From a virus: a stretch of DNA of 45,633 bases. The notes beneath the pieces were generated by a model. That model saw only the letters and a list, made by a program, of their open reading frames with translations, was not told the DNA's origin and did not search any database. Each line of letters starts with the position of its first letter. Position 1 is the first letter of the stretch. Of the stretch, positions 1 to 8,900 are shown one piece after another. Location: positions 1 to 45,633 of IMG/VR virus record IMGVR_UViG_3300048839_000848; one strand, 5' to 3'. Both the position numbers and the translations under genes were made by a program.

Positions 1-24
1 GCGTGGTCTTCGTTCGTGGCTGTT
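1..24. repeat. Terminal overlap: first 24 bases identical to the last 24
   Basis: The word at 1-24 is also at 45610-45633 and once more at 45496-45519. The two tape-measure halves are in the same frame across it. This supports a circular or circularly permuted molecule. Because the word belongs to an internal tandem repeat, one or more units could have been lost or gained at the join. Confidence 0.85.
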
Positions 25-1404
25 CTGGATTGGGCGAGCGGGTTCGTCACTTCGCTGGATTGGGGCGCATTCGTCACGGCGTTGGGCGAGTGGTCTCAGT
101 ACGTGGGCAGCCTGGCTTGGTCTTCGTTCGTGACGGCGCTGGAGTGGGCGGCGGGATTCGTCACCTCGTTGGATTGGGGCAGCTTCGTCACGGCGATCAG
201 CGATTGGGGACTGTACATCACCCAGTTGGCGTGGGATGGCTATGTAAGTGTCCTGGACTGGGCGACTTATGCGGGCGGCTTTGCCTGGAACCAGGTGTTG
301 ACGGCGCTGCCCTGGGCGGAATATGTGCCGTCGCTGGATTTGGCGGCGGTGACGACGGCCTTCGACGGGGTGGCGGCGGCGATGGGGACGGTGGCCACGG
401 CGTGGGAGTCGGTGCAGGGGGTTGTCGATAAGATCGGCGAGGTAATGGCGCCGGCGTTCGAGCGCTTGCAGGCGGCGGTGGGTGCGCTGCCGGAGAAGTT
501 CGGCGAGTTATCGCCGCAGTTGACGGGGCTGGGAGAGGCGTTCGGCGGACTGGCGACGGCGCTGCAGCCGGTGCTGAATCTACTTGGTATGTTGGCGGCT
601 GCGCTGGGCGCGGGGCTGGTGGTGGCGGCGAACCTGGGCGTGAACCTGCTGGCAGCGGCGTTCGAGCGGCTGCCGCAACTGCTGGCGCCCATCATCGACC
701 AGGCAACGGCGACGATCAATTTGATTTCCAGCACGCTGACGGGAGTGACGGCGGCGGTGACGGCCATCGCCGCGGGGGACTGGTCGGCGGCGTGGGAGGC
801 GTTGAAGGGGATTGTCGACGGGGTCATTGCCTATGTGACGGAGTCGTGGACAAACTTCACGACGATGTTTGGGGAACTGGGCGACCTGTTTGCGGGGATT
901 GTGCCGCCGGGCTGGTTCGAGTCGCTGACCGGCTGGGAATGGCCGACGTTCGAGCCGCCGCCGCTGCTGACAAAACTCTTGGCGTGGAAGTGGCCGGGAT
1001 TCCCGGCGCTGCCGGGGATCCTCTATAGGCTGGTGCCGTGGACGTGGCCTTCACTGGAGATGCCCGATTGGTTGGATAGTTTGTTGAATTTCAAGTGGCC
1101 GGGTTTTCCGGCGCTGCCCTCATGGTTGGGTGGAAGTTCCGAGCCGGAGAAGCCGCCGGGGGAGAATGCACGCGGCACGAACTACTGGCGCGGCGGGTTG
1201 ACCTGGGTGGGCGAGCGCGGGGCGGAACTGATCAACCTGCCCAGAGGGACGAAGGTCTATCCCAATGACCTGTCGATGCAGATGGCGGGGGAGATGGCCG
1301 GCGGCGGGGTGCAGATCACGGTGAATGCGCAGGTGGCGAGCGAGTTGGACATCCACCAGTTGGCGTATCAGTTGGCGACGGAGTTCGAGCGGTGGCGACG
1401 GTAG
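1..1404 (+). CDS. Tape measure protein, C-terminal part (continues from the right end)
   Basis: This is the 3' part of the tail tape-measure gene, whose protein sets tail length and is packed inside the tail tube. The frame is open from base 1, and the first eight codons repeat the last eight codons of the window, so it joins the N-terminal part at the right end (about 1108 aa in total if the 24-base overlap is the true join). It begins with Trp-centred repeats every 9-10 residues (W..FVT.L.). A hydrophobic stretch, WKWPGFPALP-type motifs, and a C-terminal GGLTWVGERGAELINLP motif follow; the last is typical of tape-measure C-termini. The number of Trp units may be wrong because the contig ends inside near-identical repeats. 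Confidence 0.93.
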   Translation, partial: AWSSFVAVLDWASGFVTSLDWGAFVTALGEWSQYVGSLAWSSFVTALEWAAGFVTSLDWGSFVTAISDWGLYITQLAWDGYVSVLDWATYAGGFAWNQVLTALPWAEYVPSLDLAAVTTAFDGVAAAMGTVATAWESVQGVVDKIGEVMAPAFERLQAAVGALPEKFGELSPQLTGLGEAFGGLATALQPVLNLLGMLAAALGAGLVVAANLGVNLLAAAFERLPQLLAPIIDQATATINLISSTLTGVTAAVTAIAAGDWSAAWEALKGIVDGVIAYVTESWTNFTTMFGELGDLFAGIVPPGWFESLTGWEWPTFEPPPLLTKLLAWKWPGFPALPGILYRLVPWTWPSLEMPDWLDSLLNFKWPGFPALPSWLGGSSEPEKPPGENARGTNYWRGGLTWVGERGAELINLPRGTKVYPNDLSMQMAGEMAGGGVQITVNAQVASELDIHQLAYQLATEFERWRR

Positions 1405-1421
1405 AGGAACGGCAGGAACCG

Positions 1422-1796
1422 ATGAGCAATGTTGGCGGGGATGTCACGGGCGCCGAGGTAGAGGACGCCGGAAATGTGGTAGTGGGCAAGGGGAATCGAC
1501 AGACGGTGCATAACGCTCACATGGATGATGACAACCGTCAACAGGTGGTGAATGTAGGCAGCGACGGCGCCCACTACCAACGGCAGAGTGACCGGGATCA
1601 ACTGCGCATGGAGCAGAAGATGGATCAGGTGCTCTATCGGCTGGACAACATCGACCGGCGGGTGCAGCAGATCGAACTGGCGATGCAGTTTGGGGGAGGA
1701 AAGACCTCGCAAACGGAGAGACTGTTGATGCTGCTGGTGGGCGGGGCGGCGCTGATGACACTGGCGCTGAATCTGTACAGCCAGGTGCTGCGATGA
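1422..1796 (+). CDS. Small coiled-coil protein with C-terminal membrane anchor (XhlA-like layout)
   Basis: 124 aa, starting at an ATG with AGGAA upstream, 18 nt after the tape-measure stop. The N-terminal third is Gly/Val/Asn-rich (GGDVTG, VVVGKGN). Residues about 62-90 form an amphipathic helix (MEQKMDQVLYRLDNIDRRV), and residues about 100-120 form one hydrophobic membrane span. A coiled coil plus one C-terminal span is the layout of XhlA-type haemolysin/holin-associated proteins, but the sequence match is not strong. Its stop overlaps the next start (ATGA), so it is translated with two further membrane proteins. A role in lysis is an inference. Confidence 0.75.
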   Translation: MSNVGGDVTGAEVEDAGNVVVGKGNRQTVHNAHMDDDNRQQVVNVGSDGAHYQRQSDRDQLRMEQKMDQVLYRLDNIDRRVQQIELAMQFGGGKTSQTERLLMLLVGGAALMTLALNLYSQVLR

Positions 1797-2134
1797 CCTT
1801 TACGCTGTGGGAGTGGGTGCGCCTGCTCTGTTACTTGATTGCTGTGTGCTGTTTGCCGTATATGGTGCTGCGGCGACGTGCGCAGCGCAACAGCGCGGCC
1901 ACGATGTTCTATGCCGGTCTGACGCTGCTGTTTGCCTGGAATCTGTTCGACTTGACGATGTTGGCGTGGGGGCTGTCGACGCGCGAGACGCGCAGCTTTG
2001 CGACGCCGGTGATTGTGTTTGCAACGGGCGGGATTGTGTTGATGGTGTGGCGGGAAGTGCGGCGCCATCGGGATGAGCGGCGGGTATCGGGTGAAATCGA
2101 CAGGATTGAACAGTCGTTGAAACAGTTGGGATGA
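1793..2134 (+). CDS. Small integral membrane protein, function unknown (possible holin partner)
   Basis: 113 aa, with its start overlapping the upstream stop by four bases. Three hydrophobic helices can be seen: about 9-25 (LLCYLIAVCCLPYMVL), 37-60 and 68-86 (FATPVIVFATGGIVLMV). A basic, charged C-terminal tail of about 25 residues (REVRRHRDERR) follows, fitting an inside-facing end. Size, topology and position between two other small membrane proteins suggest part of a lysis or membrane module. I recognise no family. Confidence 0.75.
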   Translation: MTFTLWEWVRLLCYLIAVCCLPYMVLRRRAQRNSAATMFYAGLTLLFAWNLFDLTMLAWGLSTRETRSFATPVIVFATGGIVLMVWREVRRHRDERRVSGEIDRIEQSLKQLG

Positions 2135-2147
2135 GGAGAAACAGGTG

Positions 2148-2555
2148 ATGGACATCAATCAGTGGATGACGGTGGCGTTTGGGGTGGTGACGGTGGGCTT
2201 GCTGCTCTATGTGGTGGTGCGGAAGCCGCCGGCCAGCATCGGCGAGGCGCAAGCGCAGTTGTCGGAAGCGGTGGAGGCGGCGCGAGCGTATGTGATGGCG
2301 GCGGAGCAGCTCTGGCGCACGGGGAAGCTGCCGAAGGAGCAGCGGTTCGAGTATGCGGCGCGCCAGTTGATTGCCCAGGGCAACCTGGACGTTGAGCAGG
2401 TGACGGCGCTGGTGGAATCGGCGGTGTATTGGCTGAAACTGGCGGTGGCGCAGCAGACGGGGAAGCCGGCCAAGACGCCCATCTTCACTGGCACACCGTC
2501 CAGCCCGCCAGCACAGCCAGAAGGGGCGCAGGGGCTGCCGGTGCGCGAGGCGTGA
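2148..2555 (+). CDS. Holin-like protein (phage LL-H holin type)
   Basis: 135 aa. ATG chosen 10 nt after a GGAG ribosome site; a GTG one codon earlier is possible. One N-terminal membrane span (about 7-24, VAFGVVTVGLLLYVVV) is followed by a long helix with AARAYVMAAEQLW, a charged linker and a second helix. One span followed by a helical domain with an A.YV..AEQL.-G-K pattern is typical of LL-H family phage holins, which form the inner-membrane lesion that frees the endolysin. No endolysin lies next to it, so the lysis role is inferred from family resemblance only. Confidence 0.6.
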   Translation: MDINQWMTVAFGVVTVGLLLYVVVRKPPASIGEAQAQLSEAVEAARAYVMAAEQLWRTGKLPKEQRFEYAARQLIAQGNLDVEQVTALVESAVYWLKLAVAQQTGKPAKTPIFTGTPSSPPAQPEGAQGLPVREA

Positions 2556-2566
2556 TGCGATTGCGG

Positions 2567-2590
2567 CTGACAAGGCTTTCTTGTGGGACG
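2567..2590. repeat. Dispersed inverted repeat (CGTCCCACAA family), copy 1
   Basis: Reads TGACAAG - spacer - CTTGTGGGACG. It sits in the only gap between the holin-like gene and the Dit-like gene. One arm is imperfect. The same word family recurs about 16 times in this genome, mostly at gene borders. Confidence 0.7.
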
Positions 2591-2610
2591 TTGGATGAGA
2601 GGGTGAGCCG

Positions 2611-3942
2611 GTGATTTTGCAGGTGACGGATGGGACGACTACGGTGCAGCTTTCAGGGGCGGCGCCGATTGTCGGTTGCACGTATTTCCCCGGCACGCCG
2701 CAGCGCACGAACGGGCAGTATGCCGATGTGACGGAGACGGCGGAAGTGGTGCTGCGCGGCACGGCGGCGCAGATCCGCACGGCGGTGAACTCGCTGGAAC
2801 GGCTGTTCGAGCAAGCGGCGCGGCGGGCAGCCGGGGCGCTGCAGGCGCGGGTCTATGTGCAGTATACGCCGGTGGATGCGGATGCGGTGTGGCGCTCGGC
2901 GGTGTTGGAGGGGCGCGTAACCTGGTCGAGCGACCCAGGGCTGCGGCGGCTGGGGGAGACGACGCCGACGGTGAAGGTGGCTGTGTTCTGGCGGCGGCGC
3001 TTTTACTGGGAGGGTGCGGAGGCGGAATTGCAGCTATCCACATCCAACCAGGCGGCGGCCACGGGCGGGCGCACGATCAAGAATCACGACGACAGCGGCG
3101 CCGGCGATGATAACTGGGTGCAGATTGCGGCGAACCAGGTGACGGGGGTGCTGCCCGCCGGCGTGCGCATTCAATTGCAGAACACGACGGGGGCGGCGCG
3201 CACGTGGCGCAAGCTCTATGTGGCGCTGAATGCGCTTTCCAGCCCGGCGAACTTTGTCCATATCCTGGAGGCGGAGGCGCGGCTGACAGGCGGCACGGTG
3301 CAAAACGACGCAGCGGCGAGCAACGGACAGAAGCTGCAATTTACGGTGAGCGCCTCGTCGGTGATCTTCACGTGGACGTTGTCGGCGGCGCTGCTGCAAT
3401 ATGCGGCGGGCCGGCTGTTCCGGCTGCTGGCGACGGTGAACGGGGTGAGCGGGGCGACGCCGACGGGAACGGCGGTGGCGGAGATCCGGGACGCGAATGC
3501 GAGCGTGGCGCTGTGGCGCAGTGATGGAGTGGCGCTGCCCACGGCGGTGGGGATCCTGGACTTGGGAACGCTGCCGCTGCCGCCGGGCGGATACCAGACG
3601 AGCGCGGGAGCGCTGAACCTGACGGTGATGTTCACTGGTACGGGAACATGGACGCTGGATTTCTTGCAGTTGACGCCGACGGATGGGTTGACGATGTTGG
3701 CGTGTGCGGCTGCGGTGGCGAACAGCAGTTCTGTGGTAGTGGACAGCATCGAAGACCTGCGCTATGTGTTGACGGGTTCGGCGCAGTATCCCTACGTGGC
3801 GCAGAGCGGCGGTGAGATATTGCTGCTGCCCAACACGCTGCAGCGGCTGATTGTGCTGGCGGAGAGCGGCGAAGCCGGTCCGGCGATAGCTGACACGTTT
3901 GTGGTGCGGGTGTGGCATCGACCGCGCCGGGTGACGGTGTGA
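2611..3942 (+). CDS. Distal tail (Dit-like) protein
   Basis: 443 aa, with a GTG start after GAGAGGGTGAG. In siphoviruses the protein after the tape measure is normally Dit, which forms the ring joining tail tube to tip. The N-terminal about 130 residues (VVLRG...ARVYVQYTP...FWRRRFYWEG) resemble the Dit N-terminal tube-like domain. The remainder is a beta-rich region with repeated aromatic/Gly strands, possibly a galectin- or carbohydrate-binding-like insertion. The assignment rests on gene order plus general character, not on a decisive motif. Here three membrane genes separate it from the tape measure, which is unusual. Confidence 0.6.
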   Translation: MILQVTDGTTTVQLSGAAPIVGCTYFPGTPQRTNGQYADVTETAEVVLRGTAAQIRTAVNSLERLFEQAARRAAGALQARVYVQYTPVDADAVWRSAVLEGRVTWSSDPGLRRLGETTPTVKVAVFWRRRFYWEGAEAELQLSTSNQAAATGGRTIKNHDDSGAGDDNWVQIAANQVTGVLPAGVRIQLQNTTGAARTWRKLYVALNALSSPANFVHILEAEARLTGGTVQNDAAASNGQKLQFTVSASSVIFTWTLSAALLQYAAGRLFRLLATVNGVSGATPTGTAVAEIRDANASVALWRSDGVALPTAVGILDLGTLPLPPGGYQTSAGALNLTVMFTGTGTWTLDFLQLTPTDGLTMLACAAAVANSSSVVVDSIEDLRYVLTGSAQYPYVAQSGGEILLLPNTLQRLIVLAESGEAGPAIADTFVVRVWHRPRRVTV

Positions 3943-5945
3943 CGTTTGGCGTGCGGGTGCATGACCGGGTGGGCGCGGCTGTCTTGCCGCCGGCGGATGT
4001 GACATTCACACCGACGGCCTGGTCGTCGGCTGCGGTGGGCGGCCCGGTGGCGGCGGAAATTGAATTGACGGGCAACCCGGATGCCATGTTGCCGCTGGCG
4101 GCCTGGCTGGGGTATCGGCTGGCGGTTCTGGCCGATGAGCAAGAGGTCTGGTGGGGCCACCTGGAGAGCCTGACGGTGACAGCGGGCAGATTGACGCGCA
4201 CGGTGACGCTGGAGGGCATGGCGAACCGGGTGAAGGTGCTGTACTCCCAGGCACGGGCGGGCGGTGAGGTCATTGGCTCGGAAACGGATTGGACGGAAGA
4301 CGCGGCCAGCATTGCCGCGTATGGCAAGCGGGAACTGATTTACAGCGCGCCCTCTACGCTGACGGAGACACAGGCACAGGCGCTGCGCGGCCGTCTGTTG
4401 GCGACGCTGGCGCGACCCCAGAAGCGGTTGACGATGGGTGCAGGCGGCGCAGCGGGCCGGCTGGCGTGCCGCGGAGAGTGGCGGCGACTGGATGATGTCT
4501 ATTATGCGCAGGTGGCCGGCCTCGAGGCGTACACGCCGAACGGCAGTGGCGAGGTGATTCCGCTGGGCATGGGGTTCTCGTCGGCGTATCTCGGTTTTGG
4601 CGGGAGCGATAGCGCCAAGCGCATCCATGCGATTGACGGGCAGTTTTTAGTGTGGTCGTATGCGGGCTGGAAGGTGGTGGTGAGCGGCACGAGCGCAAAC
4701 AACGGCGTGAAGACGCTGGCCGGCGCTGACCGCAAGCCAGTGATGACGCGCACGGCGGCGACGATCAGCTTTGAACCGGCGGACGATATTCGCGACAGTG
4801 GCAATGGGTTGACTGACCTGGCGGTCGACGATGTGATTTGGGTGAGCGGTGCGGCCACAGGAAGCAACAACGGCGCCAAGCTGGTCAAGTCGCCAGGGGC
4901 GGGCCATATTGAGATTTCGCCCGGCTGGAGCGGCGGCGATATTGTCACCGGTGCGGCGGGGCCGACGGTGACGATCAAGCGGGGCAACAGCGTCACGGTG
5001 GAAGAGGCGGTCACGAACGAACGGCCCAACGGGTCGAATGTCGAAACGGTGACGGCGTATGGCCAGAAGGTGTACCAGACATTTGCGCTGGCGACGGCGA
5101 CGGCCTGGACGCTGGCGAAGGTGGAGATCCGGGCGCGGCGGGTGGGCAACCCGGCGGACAATCTGCGGGTGGCGCTGTACACGGACAGCGCCGGCGCGCC
5201 GGGGACGCTGGTGGAGGCGGTCACGGTGGCCGGCTCTGCGCTGGCGGATGTGATGGATTGGGTGGAGTTTGTGTTTGCGAACACGGCGACGCTCAACTAT
5301 GGCACGACTTACGGGCTGCTCATCGAACGCACGGGAGCGATGGCGCCGGCAGACTTTTACGAGGTGGCTTTCGATCCAGATGGCGCATATGCGCGCGGGG
5401 CGATGAAGCTGCACGACGGGACAACACACCAGACGGCGGCGGGGGATCTGATTTTCCGCTGTCTGGGTGCGCAGGACACGGCGCTGCAAATCCGGGATGT
5501 GGTGCAGGGAGCCGGGGTGGAACTGGCCGGGGTGCTGGTGCAGACGCAGAGCGGGCTGGCCACGGTGCAATATCAGGCCGGGGATGAGACGGCGCTGGCG
5601 ATTGTGGACGGGTTGCTGGCGCAGGGTGTAAGCAGCGGCGCCCGCCTGCTGGCGACGATGACGCCGCAGCGGTGGGTGCAGGTGATGGCGCAGACGCCGG
5701 CCAGCGAGCGGCTGCTGGTGTGGCGCGACGGTGCGCTGCACTATGCTCAGGGCGGTAGAACGCCGGAGGGCTGGCTGCCGGTAGGGGTGTGGGTGCATCT
5801 GGATGATGTGCTGTTGACGGGCGCCTGGGCCGGGCTGTCACCGGTCTTTGTGGAGCGGGCGACGTATCGGGTAAAGCAGGGGCTGGCGCTGGATGCGGAG
5901 TATCAGCGCAGTCCGGCTGATTTGTTGGGCGTGCAGCAGGGGTAG
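3939..5945 (+). CDS. Tail tip protein (Tal/baseplate hub-like) with carbohydrate-binding-type insertion
   Basis: 668 aa from a GTG whose last bases overlap the previous stop (GTGA); a GTG nine codons upstream is also possible. The N-terminal about 130 residues (FGVRVHDRVG...WGHLESLTVTAGRLTRTVTLEGMA) resemble hub/Tal N-terminal domains of siphophage tail tips. Residues about 376-507 form a jelly-roll-like module (QTFALATATAWTLAKVEIR ... ALYTDSAGAPGTLV) like the choice-of-anchor/glycan-binding modules found on secreted proteins. The C-terminal part returns to a tail-like fold. It lies directly upstream of the giant fibre. I see no peptidase or muramidase motif. Confidence 0.6.
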   Translation: MTFGVRVHDRVGAAVLPPADVTFTPTAWSSAAVGGPVAAEIELTGNPDAMLPLAAWLGYRLAVLADEQEVWWGHLESLTVTAGRLTRTVTLEGMANRVKVLYSQARAGGEVIGSETDWTEDAASIAAYGKRELIYSAPSTLTETQAQALRGRLLATLARPQKRLTMGAGGAAGRLACRGEWRRLDDVYYAQVAGLEAYTPNGSGEVIPLGMGFSSAYLGFGGSDSAKRIHAIDGQFLVWSYAGWKVVVSGTSANNGVKTLAGADRKPVMTRTAATISFEPADDIRDSGNGLTDLAVDDVIWVSGAATGSNNGAKLVKSPGAGHIEISPGWSGGDIVTGAAGPTVTIKRGNSVTVEEAVTNERPNGSNVETVTAYGQKVYQTFALATATAWTLAKVEIRARRVGNPADNLRVALYTDSAGAPGTLVEAVTVAGSALADVMDWVEFVFANTATLNYGTTYGLLIERTGAMAPADFYEVAFDPDGAYARGAMKLHDGTTHQTAAGDLIFRCLGAQDTALQIRDVVQGAGVELAGVLVQTQSGLATVQYQAGDETALAIVDGLLAQGVSSGARLLATMTPQRWVQVMAQTPASERLLVWRDGALHYAQGGRTPEGWLPVGVWVHLDDVLLTGAWAGLSPVFVERATYRVKQGLALDAEYQRSPADLLGVQQG

Positions 5946-5947
5946 CG

Positions 5948-8900
5948 ATGGCGGCGAAGAATGTCACAGAACTGTATCAGGCGCTGCGCCCGCTGATTTT
6001 GCGGGAGCTGGCCACGGCGGGCGGTGCGACGGCGGCCAACGGGGGCATGGAGACGCATGACCTGGCGGGGCCGTACCACACGGGGACGCTGCTGGAGAGC
6101 CAGGCGCCGTGGGCGGCGAGCAAGGTGGAATGGCAGGCGGCGTTGGCGACCCATGCAGCGCTGCCGGATGTGCATCACGCGCAGGCGCATGTGCTGGCGA
6201 CAAACGCCGGCCTGGGCGCTGATCACACGATCAGCGGGGCGGCGGCGGGTCATGTGCTGCGGGCATCCTCGGCGACGGCGGCGGCGTTTGCGCAGTTGGC
6301 ACACTCCGACCTGAGCGCCATCGGGACGAACACGCACACGCAGATTGACACGCACATCGCGAACAGTGACATCCACGTGGCGCACAGCGGGGTGAGTATG
6401 AGCGCCGGGGACGGGCTGACGGGCGGCGGCACGATTGCGGCGACGCGCTCGTTTGCGGTGGCGCTGTCGGCGGTGTCTGGTCTGGAGTTGACGGGCACGT
6501 CGCCGAACAAGACGCTGCAGCTTGCAGACAGCGTTGCCGGAGCGGGTTTAGCGTCCAACAATAAAGTCTTGTCGGTCGGTGTGGCGAACACGGGCGCCAC
6601 GGGGTTGACGGTGGAGGCGGATGCGGTCCGGCTGACAAGCAGCAGCAATCCGGGCGCGGCGGCGGCGGTGCTGGCGAGCGACGCCACCGGCAAACTCACG
6701 CTGCCGCTGCTGGTGGCAAGCTCGAGCGTGACGACGCCGCTGGTGACGGCCGGGGCGGGGCAGTCGCTGACGCTGCAGGCGCCGCAGGACATTATCCTCA
6801 GCCCGGGTACGAACCTGGCGAAGCTGGCGGCGGGGAAGCATTTGCAGTCTGAGACGTTTACTTCTGGTTTTGCCGGCGCCGGGTGGCGGATTGAGCAGGG
6901 CGCGCTGACTGCGGCAGAGGTGGACAATCTGACTGTGCGCGGGACGATGCGGGTCTATGAGCTGCTGATCCAGCAGATACGCGCGACGAACGGCTCTGTG
7001 TTTGTGTCGTCGTCGGCGAAGCTGGAGGCTGTGACGCTGGTGAGCGGCAGCACGTATGACTGCACTACTGACGGGAGCGCCGCGGATTATCAGCCGTTTG
7101 CTGTGGGGGATGTGCTGCGGGCGCAGCGGGTGAATCTGGGATCCGGCACGCTGGTGTGGCGCTCCGACCTGGTGGTGACGGCGATCAATGTGGGTGGGAA
7201 TGCCCGCAAGTTCAGGGCGACGCTGCAGAGCGCCACGACGGCGCCGGCGGCGGGCATGGAGTTTGTGCGGCTGGGCAACACGTCGGATGTGGCCCGGCAG
7301 GGCGCGGTCTATTTGACGGCGGATGATTCCGGCGCGCCGTTTATCGATGTGGTCGCCGGCATTGCGGCTCATGCGGACTGGAATACGGCGGGCAAGGTCA
7401 AGACCCGGCTGGGGAGGCTGGACGGCATTTTTGGCCAGACGGATGAATTTGGTCTGTGGGCTGGCACCGGGGTCACGGCTGGCGACCGCTACATCCGCGC
7501 CAGCAACAGCGCGCTCGAACTACGCAATATCCCCCTGGCGCTCTTCGACGGGAGCGCCAACACGCTGCTGCTGTCGCCGGGTGAGGGCAATCGTTCGCCC
7601 TTCTTGGCGCTGGGCAGCCCGCTGCCGACGGCGCCGATCACGAATGATGGCGTCTGGCTGGGGCTGGATGAGGCGACGACGAACTATGTGCAGAATCCGT
7701 CGTTCGAGGTGAGCACGGGGACATACTGGTCGTATTACAGCACGCCGACGGTGGCACAGGGCGGCGATGCGCTGTATGGCGCGTACAGTCTGAGCATGAC
7801 GACCGGGGCAGTAGCTGATCCTTATTTGTATCGACAGAATAGTGGGGCGGCGCTCGCCAGTGGCCAGGCGTGGACGTTTTCGGCGTGGGTGAAGGCGGGG
7901 AACGCAGGGGCGGTCGGCAAGACGGTGACGATCCGGCTGAGAGAGCAGCCGGGCAACCTGACTTCGGCGGTGACCATTGTGTTGTCGGCCGCCTGGCAGC
8001 GGGTGACGGTGACGCGCACGCTGACGAATGCGACGCCCACTGAACTGAATCACTACCTCCAGATTACCAGTGCGGCCAGCAGCGGCGATGTGCTGCTGGT
8101 GGATGGGGTGCAGTTGGAGCAGTTGGCCTATGCGACGCCGTACTGCGACGGGTCGCTGGGCGATGGGCACACGTGGAGCGGGACGGCACACGCCAGCGCC
8201 AGCAGCCGGGCAGGCGGGTATAAGCTGCGCGTGGGCACGGTGGCGAATGGTGTGCTGCAGCGGGGGCTGCTGTGGGACGGGGCGAACCTGGTGTGGAAGG
8301 CGGCGAACACGTCGCTCGATGCCAGCGGCAACCTGACGGCGAGCAATGCGACGCTGAGCGGGCAGGTGACGGCCACCACCGGGGCTATCGGCGGGTGGTC
8401 GATTGCCAGCACGACGCTGACCGGCGGCAATGTGCTGCTGGACGCTGCGGGCAAGATGCGAGTTGGCGCCGCCAGCGCGGACCGGCTTTGGATCGATGCG
8501 ACTCACGCTGATTATCGGCTTTGGGTGGGGGACGATACGCCGGGGGCGGCTGAGTTCTCGGTCACGAAGGGCGGTGCGCTGAGCGCGACGGGGGCGACGA
8601 TCTCCGGGGCGATTACGGCGACGAGTGGGACGGTGACGGGCGATTTCTCGGTGACGAGCGGCGGCAAGCTGACGGCCGGCGGCGGCGGGGTGCTCTTCGA
8701 TGCGAGCGGCCAGGCGATGGGGTTGTATCCAAACATCGATGGGGCGGCGACGCCGCCGGACACGGCGAAGGCGATTGCGTGGTATGACACGCCTTCGACG
8801 CGCACCGGCCTGCAAGCGCGGCAGTATGTGGGGAAGGCGAGCGACTCGACGCCGCATTGGAATGTGACGGTGAATCCGGGCGGGTCGTCGCCGCTGACGA

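Noticed and set aside
3034-4005. Minus-strand frames opposite the tail genes
   Set aside because: Basic low-complexity products without ribosome sites. The plus-strand frames are continuous and in the right gene order.
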